Source: Clostridiales bacterium
GTDB taxonomy: Bacteria > Bacillota > Clostridia > Oscillospirales > Acutalibacteraceae
NCBI GenBank assembly: GCA_019422525.1
Contig: JAHZDE010000004.1
Location: 107,648 to 171,647, forward strand
Length of the DNA: 64,000 bases
Direction of reading: 5' to 3'
The position numbers and the translations under genes were made by a program. This document shows, piece by piece, positions 25,604-33,708 of the stretch; within the stretch, counting starts at the first letter, position 1; every line of letters begins with the position of its first letter. The notes below the pieces were generated by a model. The model did no database searches, was not told the DNA's origin, and saw only the letters and a list, made by a program, of their open reading frames with translations.

Positions 25604-25632
25604 AGTATAGCACTGTTTTCTTTACACTGCAA
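25604..25632 (-). promoter_or_regulatory. Promoter of the vor operon
   Basis: Minus strand TTGCAG (25627-25632) and TATACT (25604-25609), spacer 17 bp, with TGC directly before the -10. Confidence 0.65.
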
Positions 25633-25742
25633 GAAATCATTTTGTAAATTCCATTTTTATCTTTCTTTTTTGGGCAAATTTGATAAGGGTAGAAAAAAAT
25701 TGCAATTTTACAGAAAAAACGCTTCATAAAACAGGGGAATGA

Positions 25743-25771
25743 TTGTAACAAAACGATTTTTGCGGTATACT
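25743..25771 (+). promoter_or_regulatory. Promoter of the thioesterase gene
   Basis: TTGTAA (25743-25748) and TATACT (25766-25771), spacer 17 bp. Confidence 0.6.
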
Positions 25772-25825
25772 GTATAGGAAAATATTGATATGACACCGGC
25801 CATGCCGGTACAGGAGGATGACAAA

Positions 25826-26305
25826 ATGGAATCGTTACAGCCCAAACGTGTACAGGACTCTGTGGCGGAAGAAATCCAGTTGGTACTGGCCCAGCACCTC
25901 AACGGGTATGACCGGCTTTTTGGCGGCCAGCTGACGGCTTGGATTGATATTCTTGCCGGAGTGGTTGCACGGCGTCACTGCGGAAAAAACGTGACGACCG
26001 CCTGCATTGACAATCTTCGTTTCCGCAAGGCTGCCCATGGCAATGATATTATTGTACTAAAGGGCCGCATCACGCATGTGGGGCACACCTCCATGGAAGT
26101 GCGGGTCGACACCTATATCGAAGACATTACGGGCCTTCGGGAGCAAATTAACACGGCTTATCTGGTGATGGTAGCTTTGGATGAAAACGAAAAGCCCACG
26201 CCGGTCCCGCCGCTGATTTTGGAAACCGAGCAGGAAAAAATCGCATGGGAAGCCGCCGAACGCCGGCAGGAACTGCGCCGGCAGCGTCGGATTGAACAGT
26301 TTTAA
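25826..26305 (+). CDS. Acyl-CoA thioesterase (hotdog fold)
   Basis: A 159-residue single-hotdog protein of the YciA/BACH group. The Asn-Gly and 'LFGGQLTAWIDILAGVVARRHCGKNVTTACID' segment carries the catalytic Asp on the central helix, followed by 'FRKAAHGNDIIVLKGRITHVGHTSMEV'. It hydrolyses acyl-CoA; chain length preference cannot be seen. AGGAGG lies 8 nt before ATG 25826, which is preferred over the in-frame ATG at 25790. Its stop codon overlaps by 3 nt with the end of the small Cys-rich gene on the other strand. Confidence 0.88.
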   Translation: MESLQPKRVQDSVAEEIQLVLAQHLNGYDRLFGGQLTAWIDILAGVVARRHCGKNVTTACIDNLRFRKAAHGNDIIVLKGRITHVGHTSMEVRVDTYIEDITGLREQINTAYLVMVALDENEKPTPVPPLILETEQEKIAWEAAERRQELRRQRRIEQF

Positions 26306-26502
26306 TCCCGGCTGTCACAGGAGCCGCCGGCCGACTCAAACCAGGAGCAGGCTTTTTGATTGGGGGCAATGCGGGTTCCTTCTCCGATTCGGAAATTCCG
26401 GCTGAAAAAAGCGCCTTTTCTCCGGCAAAAACAGAAGGTATCCCGCCGGTAATCCGTATTGCGGTCATCAAGCCAAAACCATTTACATTCCCGGCAATCC
26501 AA
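26302..26502 (-). CDS. Small Cys-rich protein of unknown function
   Basis: A 66-residue protein with six Cys (residues 3, 6, 24, 26, 52, 62): MDCRECKWFW, then FCFC, then ACSWF. The CxxC...CxC...C spacing suggests a small zinc- or Fe-S-binding knot; the tail is basic and aromatic. Support for a real gene: TTG start at 26502 with CCTCC/GGAGG at 26512-26516 (9-nt spacer), and a promoter 35 bp upstream (GTGAAA, 17 bp, TGG-TATACT). The stop overlaps the thioesterase stop on the other strand. A longer frame over the region (26148-26699) in another phase has no such signals. I do not recognise the family. Confidence 0.6.
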   Translation of the reverse strand: MDCRECKWFWLDDRNTDYRRDTFCFCRRKGAFFSRNFRIGEGTRIAPNQKACSWFESAGGSCDSRD

Positions 26503-26535
26503 AACCTCTCGCCTCCTCTCTTTCTATCTGCTTCG

Positions 26536-26564
26536 AGTATACCACAAAACGAAACGCCTTTCAC
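26536..26564 (-). promoter_or_regulatory. Promoter of the small Cys-rich gene
   Basis: Minus strand GTGAAA (rc of 26559-26564) and TATACT (rc of 26536-26541) with 17-bp spacer and a TGG extended -10. The -35 lies in one arm of the spo0A terminator hairpin. Confidence 0.5.
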
Positions 26565-26588
26565 AGGAAAACCCTGTAAAAGGCGTTT
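26545..26588 (-). terminator. Terminator hairpin of spo0A
   Basis: AAACGCCTTTCACAGG (26552-26567) pairs with CCTGTAAAAGGCGTTT (26573-26588), a strong hairpin with T-rich sequence on the minus strand side. Confidence 0.65.
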
Positions 26589-26739
26589 TATGTTGGACAA
26601 GCCAGGTTCTATGATTTCCATTCTCGCCAGCCATATTTTATCAACTCCCCCGCTTTTTTTGAACAGTCCCCTCTGAGAGAGCTTATGAAATCTTTGCAAG
26701 TAAATGATGGGTTCTATGGATTCCTTTTCCCAACCGTCA

Positions 26740-27489
26740 TTATCCGACGCTCTTCATCTCCAGCCGGAGCTTATCGGAAATCATGGCGATAAATTCAGAA
26801 TTGGTGGGTTTTCCCCGGGTATTGTGAATGGTATAGCCAAAATAGGAATTGAGAATATCCACGTCTCCCCTGTCCCAAGCTACCTCAATGGCATGGCGGA
26901 TGGCCCGCTCGACACGGGAACTGGTGGTGGCGTAAAGTTTGGCCACACCGGGATACAACTGTTTCGTAACCGCGTTGATGATGCCCGGGTCCTCTACAGC
27001 CATGCGGATGGCGTCGCGGAGATAGTGATACCCTTTAATGTGAGCCGGGACGCCTATCTGATGGAGAATCTCGGTAATACGGACCTCCAGCGGCATTTTG
27101 GGGCTTTCCTCCTGACGGGTCAGCAGCTGAACCATCCGCCGTGCGGTTTCGGGAATATCCAGCGGCATCAGGGCAAAATAAGAAGCGCCTGCACTCATGA
27201 CTTCCCTTTCCAGAACCGAGTTGGTATAACCGGAAACCACCACGAACATCGGGCCTTCCTCCCCGCCATCCCGGTGAAGGGCATGCATAACGCCGATAGC
27301 GTCCAGTCTTGGCATAAACAGCTCCATCATGACCAAATCCGGCGCACTGTCCTCCACGGCATCCAGTACGGCCATGCCGTCCCTTGCCGCCAAAAACGGC
27401 GAGGCTCCCAGGCGGTTCAGCTCTTCCGCCATTTTGAGAGCCCATTCGTCAGAGTCCCCCGCAATCAGAATTTTTAACGGTTTATTCAT
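26740..27489 (-). CDS. spo0A: Spo0A sporulation master regulator with degenerate receiver
   Basis: A 249-residue protein: receiver domain (residues 1-120), linker, and a C-terminal Spo0A DNA-binding domain from about residue 140 that is near-canonical (IGVPAHIKGYHYLRDAI, RVERAIRHAIEVAWDRGD, KPTNSEFIAMISDKLRLE). The receiver is odd. The phospho-acceptor Asp is Glu56 (in VMMELFMPRLD; codon at 27322-27324 is GAG), one of the two acidic-pocket Asp residues is Gly11 (IAGDSD), and the conserved Lys is Met108 (ALMPLD). The switch Ser86 is kept. Phosphorylation by a phosphorelay is therefore unlikely, and Glu56 might mimic the active state. Located directly after spoIVB as in other spore formers, so it is the true orthologue. 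ATG 27489 follows a GGGGG-type site. Confidence 0.9.
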   Translation of the reverse strand: MNKPLKILIAGDSDEWALKMAEELNRLGASPFLAARDGMAVLDAVEDSAPDLVMMELFMPRLDAIGVMHALHRDGGEEGPMFVVVSGYTNSVLEREVMSAGASYFALMPLDIPETARRMVQLLTRQEESPKMPLEVRITEILHQIGVPAHIKGYHYLRDAIRMAVEDPGIINAVTKQLYPGVAKLYATTSSRVERAIRHAIEVAWDRGDVDILNSYFGYTIHNTRGKPTNSEFIAMISDKLRLEMKSVG

Positions 27490-27714
27490 AGAAGCTACCC
27501 CCAGATTCAAATATTGTTCATGGTTATATTACCATATTATGGCAAAGATGGCAATAGCTTTTTCCAAAATTTCTTCGTGCTTTTCAAGTTTTCGTGTTTT
27601 CGCCCTTTTCCGTCAAAAACCGTGACCAAAAAAAGCTCTTTATTTTTTCATAATATGCTATCTTCTATGTATCTGCCCAGCTGGTAAAAAAACAGCCGGA
27701 CAGATATTATCGGG

Positions 27715-28980
27715 TTATGCTGCGGCGGACTCCGTCTGCTGGGCATACCGCCACATGGTTTCCGCAAAAATGCCATACCCTTTTTTGGGATTGTTTACGA
27801 GAACATGGGTTACAGCGCCGGCCAAATGGTTGTCCTGAATAATGGGGCTTCCGCTGAGGCCCTGGACAATCCCGCCGGTACGCTCCAACAGCCGGGAATC
27901 GGTCACTTGGATGACGAGGTTTTTGGTAATCTTGCTTTCATCATAGTTGACTGACTCAATCTCAATGTCATAATACTGGGGCCCTTGCCCGTCAATGGTG
28001 GCCAGAATTTTAGCTTTTCCTGCGTGGACCTGCTGCTTCATGGCGATGGGAAGGGTTTCGCCCTGCTGGGGCGTCTGATATAAGGTGCCATATACACCGG
28101 TTTCGGTATTGGCGCTCATTTCGCCGATGGGGGCGTCACTGGAAAAATACCCCTGGAGCTCCCCGGCGGCGCCTCTTTGCCCCGGTACAATCCCGCTGAT
28201 AGCCACCGGCAGGATTTCCCCGGAACCCAGCGGCATCAGTTCATTGGTATCCACATCACAAATACCGTGGCCAAGCCCGGCAAACCGGCCGCTTTCGGGT
28301 TCATAAAATGTCAGGGTCCCGATTCCGGCGGTACTGTCCCGGACCCAAAGGCCGCCTTTATACAGGCCGTCGATTTCACTATACACCGGGGTCAGCACAG
28401 CGGTAAATTCCTTTCCGCCCCGCTCGGCCTCAATGGTCACGGGGCTTCCGCCGCTGGTTTCAAAAATATCCGCCAGCTGGCTGTTTTCGGAAACTTCCTT
28501 TCCGCCGGCCTGATAAATCACATCCCCCACCTCTAAACCGGCCTGGGCAGCCGGATTTACGCTTTTGCCATTGCTGGTAATATCGGCAGTGCCCACAATC
28601 ACCACACCTTTGGCTTCCATCTTGATGCCAAAGGGGATTCCACAGACCATGGCTTCGGGGGTTTCTTCCCGGCTAATGGAAATGGATTTTACGGGGATAA
28701 TCCCCAAAAGGCTGATTTCCGCTTTGGAAGGGCTTTCTCCTGAAGAGGAAGCCGTGCGGGTGGAGCCTGTTCCGGTTTGCGTTACCTGATACCAGCCGCT
28801 GTTCAGGGAGAATCCGGCCGTATCGGTGACAGTCAGGGAATTGGGAGACAATTTCCAGGCAGCAGCACCGGCAATTCCCGCCGCCAGACACACCACAGCC
28901 GCAGCGGCGGCAGTCCAGCGAAAAAATCTGCAAAAAAACGGCGGCTTCCGGCGGGAGCCAGAAGCCCGATGCTCATTCAT
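27715..28980 (-). CDS. spoIVB: SpoIVB serine peptidase
   Basis: A 421-residue sporulation signalling protease. It has an N-terminal membrane anchor (about residues 25-45), a PDZ domain (KSVNPAAQAGLEVGDVIYQAGGKEV), and the S55 peptidase domain with His in FAGLGHGICD, Asp in VTDSRLL and the nucleophile Ser in GLSGSPIIQ. In the forespore it cuts SpoIVFA and so triggers sigma-K activation. The catalytic set is complete, so unlike its neighbour Spo0A it looks unchanged. GGGAGG stands 8 nt before ATG 28980. Confidence 0.92.
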   Translation of the reverse strand: MNEHRASGSRRKPPFFCRFFRWTAAAAAVVCLAAGIAGAAAWKLSPNSLTVTDTAGFSLNSGWYQVTQTGTGSTRTASSSGESPSKAEISLLGIIPVKSISISREETPEAMVCGIPFGIKMEAKGVVIVGTADITSNGKSVNPAAQAGLEVGDVIYQAGGKEVSENSQLADIFETSGGSPVTIEAERGGKEFTAVLTPVYSEIDGLYKGGLWVRDSTAGIGTLTFYEPESGRFAGLGHGICDVDTNELMPLGSGEILPVAISGIVPGQRGAAGELQGYFSSDAPIGEMSANTETGVYGTLYQTPQQGETLPIAMKQQVHAGKAKILATIDGQGPQYYDIEIESVNYDESKITKNLVIQVTDSRLLERTGGIVQGLSGSPIIQDNHLAGAVTHVLVNNPKKGYGIFAETMWRYAQQTESAAA

Positions 28981-29061
28981 TTTTTTCACCTCCCGTTGTA
29001 CTTTTCCACAAGTTCTGTCGGATATTTTTCCAACTGAAGAATCCGTACTGGAAAAAAACGG

Positions 29062-29100
29062 AAAATAAAAAAAAGCCGTCTCCCTCTATCGGAAACGGCT
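29062..29100 (-). terminator. Terminator of the candidate small RNA
   Basis: AGCCGTTTCC/GGAGACGGCT stem (arms 29074-29083 and 29091-29100) followed on the minus strand by T8. Confidence 0.75.
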
Positions 29101-29187
29101 GAATCGTTTGTCTGCCGGAGTCATCCCGGGAATAACTCCGGGCAGTAAGTAAGTACGTGCAGCCCATTGGCCGCAGGAATCAGTGTA
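29062..29187 (-). ncRNA. Candidate small RNA upstream of spoIVB
   Basis: On the minus strand a TGG-TACACT extended -10 (29182-29187) is followed by about 110 nt ending in a terminator (29062-29100). The RNA would fold into three hairpins: TGCGGCC/GGCTGCA near the 5' end, CTGCCCGGAGT/ACTCCGGCAG (29112-29145 region), and the terminator stem. No reading frame with a ribosome binding site fits. The terminator lies 80 bp before spoIVB, so this could be an independent RNA or an attenuator of spoIVB. No known family recognised. Confidence 0.45.
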
Positions 29188-29302
29188 CCACGATCTTGAA
29201 AAAAAAGTTGTCGAAGGGTGGGTTGTTGTGAAATCGTCTATTGGCTTTTGAAAAAGTAGAAATATAACCTGCATTTTGAGTAATGACCCCAAGAACAGAA
29301 CA

Positions 29303-29311
29303 TGATATAAT
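29303..29311 (+). promoter_or_regulatory. Extended -10 promoter of lrgAB
   Basis: TGA-TATAAT (29303-29311); no strong -35. About 50 bp before the lrgA start. Confidence 0.5.
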
Positions 29312-29364
29312 AGCAGTCAGGTCTGTGAACCTTCGCAATTTTTGACAGAAAGACGTGAATCTCC

Positions 29365-29745
29365 ATGAAAATTATCCTTCAAATCGGCCTCGTGCTGGGT
29401 GTCTGCCTTCTTGGGGAAGGGATTTCCCTTCTGCTGCCTATCCCGTTCCCCGGAAGCGTAATTGCCATGATCCTTTTGTTTCTGCTGCTGCTTTCGGGCA
29501 TCCTCCGTCCGGAGCACATTCAGCAAAAATCCGACTTTCTTCTGCAAAACATGGCATTTTTCTTCATCCCCGCAGGCGTAGGTATTATGGAATATGCCAG
29601 TGAACTGCTGCCGTTTCTGCTGCCTTTGCTGCTGATTTGTCTGATTACCACGGTTTTGACCTTTGCGGCTTCTGCCCTGACCGCTAAACTGGTTATTTTT
29701 TTGCAGGAAAAGCATCACGCTGCCCAGCCAAAGGAGGGAATGTAA
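29365..29745 (+). CDS. lrgA: CidA/LrgA family membrane protein
   Basis: A 126-residue holin-like protein with four hydrophobic helices and the family segment 'PIPFPGSVIAMILLFLLLLSGI' (residues about 28-49). With LrgB it modulates murein hydrolase activity or, in other species, pyruvate or glycolate transport. The ribosome binding site is weak (AAAGACGTG). The stop codon is directly followed by the lrgB start (29746). Confidence 0.88.
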   Translation: MKIILQIGLVLGVCLLGEGISLLLPIPFPGSVIAMILLFLLLLSGILRPEHIQQKSDFLLQNMAFFFIPAGVGIMEYASELLPFLLPLLLICLITTVLTFAASALTAKLVIFLQEKHHAAQPKEGM

Positions 29746-30426
29746 ATGGACGCCATCACTTCTTCCCCTCTTTTTGGAATCGTGCTGTGTATTTTTACCT
29801 TTGAACTGGGCGTGTGGCTCAGCCGGAAACTAAAAACCCCCTTATGCAATCCGCTGCTCATTGCCATTGCCCTGATTATTGTGATTTTACAGGTATTCCA
29901 CATCCCTCTGGAAAACTTTATGGAGGGCGGGGACATGATTTCCCTGTTTTTGGCCCCGGCTACCGCAGTGCTGGCCCTTTCGGTATACAGCCAGCTGGAC
30001 GTACTGAAAAAACATTTCCTTCCGGTACTGTGCGGGTGTCTGGCCGGATGCATCGTTTCTATGGTCAGTGCCGGCGGGCTGTGCATCGCTTTCGGGCTGG
30101 ACGACAAGCTGACTGCCGCCATGATTCCCAAATCCGTCACCACCCCGATCGCTATGGAAATTTCCCGCCAGCACGGCGGACTGGTGGCCGTTACCGTTGC
30201 CGCCGTTATTTTCACCGGCATTTTGGGAGCCATCCTGTCGCCGCTGCTGATTAAAATTTTCCACATTTCCCATCCCGTCGCCCAAGGCGTGGGAATTGGC
30301 GCCAGCAGCCACGCAGTAGGCACCACCAAAGCCGTGGAGCTTGGCGAAATCCAGGGGGCTATGAGCGGAATTTCCATCGGCGTCAGCGGAATCCTCACGG
30401 TTTTGCTCTCCCTGTTCCTGCCCTGA
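29746..30426 (+). CDS. lrgB: LrgB family membrane protein
   Basis: A 226-residue LrgB/CidB protein with about seven helices and the conserved 'MIPKSVTTPIAMEISRQHGG' and 'GIGASSHAVGTTKA' segments. AAAGGAGG overlaps the lrgA stop region. The usual two-component regulator LytSR is not nearby. Confidence 0.9.
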   Translation: MDAITSSPLFGIVLCIFTFELGVWLSRKLKTPLCNPLLIAIALIIVILQVFHIPLENFMEGGDMISLFLAPATAVLALSVYSQLDVLKKHFLPVLCGCLAGCIVSMVSAGGLCIAFGLDDKLTAAMIPKSVTTPIAMEISRQHGGLVAVTVAAVIFTGILGAILSPLLIKIFHISHPVAQGVGIGASSHAVGTTKAVELGEIQGAMSGISIGVSGILTVLLSLFLP

Positions 30427-30592
30427 ATCTTCGTGGAGTTTTCTGTGCTTTTTCTTTCCACAATAGACAGGGTATGGTATAATATTGATACACCTGCAGA
30501 TGCCTGCCAGCAAAGAAATCGGGCAGGGTTTGCCTGATTGAGAAAAGAACGGAAATAGGAATCCTACATACAGGAAAGGAATGTGCAGAAGA

Positions 30593-31687
30593 ATGTCGTT
30601 TCAAATAAATCTGGGAGAATGGAACTCGGTATTTGCTGTCCCCGCCTCCCTGGTAGACAGCCATATGCGTCTGGCGGGAGCCGTACAGCTGAAGGTGCTT
30701 TTGTGGTGCCTGCGCCATGCCGGTCAGGAAATCTCCGCGGAAATGATGGCCGATGCCATTGGCGCCAGCCCTGCCGATATTCGGGACGCCATGCAGTATT
30801 GGGTGCAGACCGGCCTGCTGCGGGAATCGGAAGGGCTTCTCTCCCCGCCATCTATGGAAGAAAAAAACTCCCCCAGCCAGACCCTTTCAGTCCCGCCGGA
30901 AGCTGCCCCGGAAGCGTCTGAGAAAGAATCTTCCGGGAAACTGGTTTCGGCTTTGCCCCAGCCTGCCGCTTCCACTGTCACCGAAGAGCCTGCCCCCGCT
31001 CAGGAGCCTGCACCGGAAAAGCCGGCGGCACGGCGGCGGATTCCCAAGCCCGACGGCGTGTTTGTCTCCAAACGAATTCTCGAATCCAGCGAAATTCGCC
31101 TTTTGATGAACGAAGCCGAGGCCATTCTGGGAAGGCCGGTGTCCCCGGGGCTTTCTTCCAGCCTGCTGCTGATTCACGATGACTATGGCCTGCCCGCCGA
31201 CGTGATTGTGATGCTGCTGCAATACGCCAAAAAGAAGGGCCGCGACAATACCCACTATATTGAAGCGGTGGCCCGTGGATGGGCTTCGGACGGCGTGTTT
31301 ACTCTGGAAGCCGCCGAACAGAAGCTGCGCCAGCTGGACGAATCCACACAAGCATGGCGCCGGGTGGAAACCGCTTTGGGGATTCCCCAGCGTTCCCCCA
31401 GCAGCCGGGAAGAACAGTTTGCCCGGCGGTGGGTTTTGGAATGGAAATTCTCGGACGATATGCTTCGGGAAGCGTATAACCGCTGCGTAGACTCTACAGG
31501 ACGGATGAATTTAAGCTATATCAACCGGATTTTGGAGCGCTGGCATAAGGCCGGCATTATGACTCCCCAGCAGGCGGCGGCAGAACAGACTGCCAAATCG
31601 GCTGCCCGGGGACAGGAACAAGCTACCAGCTTTGATTTGGACGAGTATGAACGTACCAGCGGCTGGGGATACTTTCGAAAGGAGTAA
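30593..31687 (+). CDS. dnaD: DnaD-domain primosome protein
   Basis: A 364-residue protein: an N-terminal winged-helix domain (residues 1-85, 'LKVLLWCLRHAGQEISAEMMADAIGA'), a Pro/Ala/Glu-rich linker (about 95-145), and two C-terminal DnaB_2/DnaD repeats, each ending in the family signature (YIEAVARGWASDGVFT and YINRILERWHKAGIMT). It helps load the replicative helicase. It starts at ATG 30593; an in-frame ATG 12 nt before touches the AAAGGA site. The helicase-loader gene follows 8 bp downstream. Confidence 0.9.
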   Translation: MSFQINLGEWNSVFAVPASLVDSHMRLAGAVQLKVLLWCLRHAGQEISAEMMADAIGASPADIRDAMQYWVQTGLLRESEGLLSPPSMEEKNSPSQTLSVPPEAAPEASEKESSGKLVSALPQPAASTVTEEPAPAQEPAPEKPAARRRIPKPDGVFVSKRILESSEIRLLMNEAEAILGRPVSPGLSSSLLLIHDDYGLPADVIVMLLQYAKKKGRDNTHYIEAVARGWASDGVFTLEAAEQKLRQLDESTQAWRRVETALGIPQRSPSSREEQFARRWVLEWKFSDDMLREAYNRCVDSTGRMNLSYINRILERWHKAGIMTPQQAAAEQTAKSAARGQEQATSFDLDEYERTSGWGYFRKE

Positions 31688-31695
31688 GAGAGCGT

Positions 31696-32691
31696 ATGGG
31701 GTATAGCCGCGAAATTTATGACGCCGCTATGGCGATACTAAACCAGCGCCGTTCCCGGGCGGAACAGGAAGCCGAAAAGCGTCGGGATGCGTTTTACCGG
31801 GTCTGCCCTCGGGCAAAAGAAATCCAGTATGAACTGGCTCATGTGGCTTCCGGCACTGCCCGGGCCCTCTTTCGCGGCGGGAACACGGTGCAGGCCATGA
31901 CCAGCCTGAAAGAGAAAAGCCTTTCCCTGCAAAAAGAGCGTGAAGACCTTCTGCAAAAGGCCGGCCTCCAAAAGGATGCCCTTTTCCCCCATTACCAGTG
32001 TGAAAAATGCGGGGATACCGGCTATATAGATGGGCGGATGTGTACCTGTCTCAAAGGGCTGCTGCGGCAGGAAGCCTACCGCCGCCTCAATTCCATGACG
32101 CCCCTCACCCTTTCGGGGTTTGAACAATTCGATTTGCGCTACTATTCCGACCATCCCGCATCGGATGGGATTTCTCCCCGGATGCACATGGAGGATGTGC
32201 TGCACTTTTGCCGGAATTATGCCGACACCTTTTCCGCCCACTCTGCCAGCCTCCTGTTTCAGGGGCGAACCGGTCTGGGGAAAACCCATCTTTCCCTTTC
32301 CATTGCCCGGCAGGCCATCGACAGGGGATATGGGGTAGTATATGGCTCGGTGCAGAATTTTGTTTCGGCGCTGGAAAAAGAGCGGTTTGGCCGTTCCAAC
32401 GAGGACACCAACGGGATGCTTCTACACTGCGATCTTTTGATTTTAGACGATCTGGGGACTGAATTTTCCACCACCTTTGTCTCGTCTGCTTTGTACAACA
32501 TCATCAATACCCGGCTGATGGCGGAAAAGCCCACGATTATCAGCACCAACCTATCCATGAAGGAACTGCTGGAACGGTATGGCGAAAGAATGGTTTCCCG
32601 GATGATCGGCGGCTATCAGAGGCTGCTGTTTGTGGGAAAAGACGTGCGCCAGATCAAAAAACGGCAGCAGGACTCCAGAAGGCAGGGATAG
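31696..32691 (+). CDS. DnaI/DnaC-like helicase loader ATPase
   Basis: A 331-residue AAA+ loader. N-terminal coiled-coil-like part (residues 20-90), a zinc-binding CEKCGDTGY...CTC segment (about 102-118), then the ATPase with Walker A GRTGLGKTH and Walker B LLILDDLG, and the 'IISTNLS' sensor region. It loads the replicative DNA helicase with the DnaD protein of the same operon. AAAGGAG lies 11 nt before the ATG. Confidence 0.92.
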   Translation: MGYSREIYDAAMAILNQRRSRAEQEAEKRRDAFYRVCPRAKEIQYELAHVASGTARALFRGGNTVQAMTSLKEKSLSLQKEREDLLQKAGLQKDALFPHYQCEKCGDTGYIDGRMCTCLKGLLRQEAYRRLNSMTPLTLSGFEQFDLRYYSDHPASDGISPRMHMEDVLHFCRNYADTFSAHSASLLFQGRTGLGKTHLSLSIARQAIDRGYGVVYGSVQNFVSALEKERFGRSNEDTNGMLLHCDLLILDDLGTEFSTTFVSSALYNIINTRLMAEKPTIISTNLSMKELLERYGERMVSRMIGGYQRLLFVGKDVRQIKKRQQDSRRQG

Positions 32692-32738
32692 CTGCCGGCA
32701 AAAATTTTTCCATTCATCAAATGTTTTCCGCTATTTCA

Positions 32739-32768
32739 TTGAATCCCTCGGGAAAAATGTGGTATAAT
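32739..32768 (+). promoter_or_regulatory. Promoter of the SGNH lipoprotein gene
   Basis: TTGAAT (32739-32744) and TATAAT (32763-32768), spacer 18 bp, with TGG extended -10. Confidence 0.65.
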
Positions 32769-32831
32769 GAGCCGGAATTTCGGGAGTAGCGGTCTATTCC
32801 CGGAAAATTTACTGAAAGAGGATGATTTGAG

Positions 32832-33674
32832 ATGAACAAATTTTGTAAAGCCCTGGCCGTTTTTGCCGCCTGCCTGATGCTGCTCACCGGCTGCACCAGC
32901 GCGCCCTCTGAAAGCACTGCTTCCACCACCGATTCTTCGGCAAATGAAAGCAGCCAGGAATCCTCCGCTTCTTCCGAAGCCAGTTCGGAAACTGCTGACA
33001 ACTCTCAAAGCTCCGGGACCGAAACCAGCTCCGGCACCGATTCTCAAACCGGCGCTGCGGTATCCGCTTCTTTCTTTGACGATGCAGTTTTTATCGGGGA
33101 TTCTGTTTCCCTTCGCCTGTATTACTACTGCCAGTCCCATCAGGGGGTTCTGGGAAAAGCCCAGTTCCTCACTTCCGGCAGTCTGGGAAGCGGCAACGCC
33201 CTGTCTGATATTTCCGATGAATCGGTACACCCGTCCTATCAGGGCGAAAAAATGCTCATTGAAGACGGCGTAAAAGCTACCGGCGCCAAGAAAGTATTTA
33301 TCATGCTGGGCATGAATGATATTGGCCTGTATGGAATTGACGACTCTGTGAAAAACATGGAGACACTGATTGAGCGGATTCTGGAAAAAAGCCCGGATGC
33401 CGAAATCTATTTGCAGTCCATGACTCCCATGCTGGAAAACCGGCAGAAAAAGAGCCTGAACAACGCCAATATTGAAATCTACAACGAGGACTTGAAAAAG
33501 CTGTGCCAGGAAAAAGGGTATCATTTTGTAGACGTTGCGTCTGTCATGAAGCTGGACGACGGCAGCCTGATTCCCGAATATTGCAGCGACCCGGAGGATA
33601 TGGGCATCCACTTCACCGATGCAGGTGCTGAGGCGTGGATTTCCTATCTGCTGGAAAACGCCGGAAATTGCTGA
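32832..33674 (+). CDS. SGNH/GDSL-type hydrolase lipoprotein
   Basis: A 280-residue exported lipoprotein (lipobox LLTGC, Cys21). A Ser/Thr/Glu-rich linker (residues 22-75) leads to an SGNH hydrolase domain: block I FIGDSVSL (Ser), block III MLGMNDI (Asn) and block V GIHFTDAGAEAW (Asp/His). Likely an esterase acting outside the cell, for example removing acetyl groups from glycans. The DUF4358 lipoprotein gene follows 34 bp later and is probably co-transcribed. Confidence 0.85.
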   Translation: MNKFCKALAVFAACLMLLTGCTSAPSESTASTTDSSANESSQESSASSEASSETADNSQSSGTETSSGTDSQTGAAVSASFFDDAVFIGDSVSLRLYYYCQSHQGVLGKAQFLTSGSLGSGNALSDISDESVHPSYQGEKMLIEDGVKATGAKKVFIMLGMNDIGLYGIDDSVKNMETLIERILEKSPDAEIYLQSMTPMLENRQKKSLNNANIEIYNEDLKKLCQEKGYHFVDVASVMKLDDGSLIPEYCSDPEDMGIHFTDAGAEAWISYLLENAGNC

Positions 33675-33708
33675 TCCGGTTTAGAAAAACGAAAGGATGA
33701 GACATGAC

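Noticed and set aside
26148..26699. 183-codon minus-strand frame over the thioesterase and Cys-rich gene
   Set aside because: No ribosome binding site, low-complexity composition, and it overlaps a well supported thioesterase gene.
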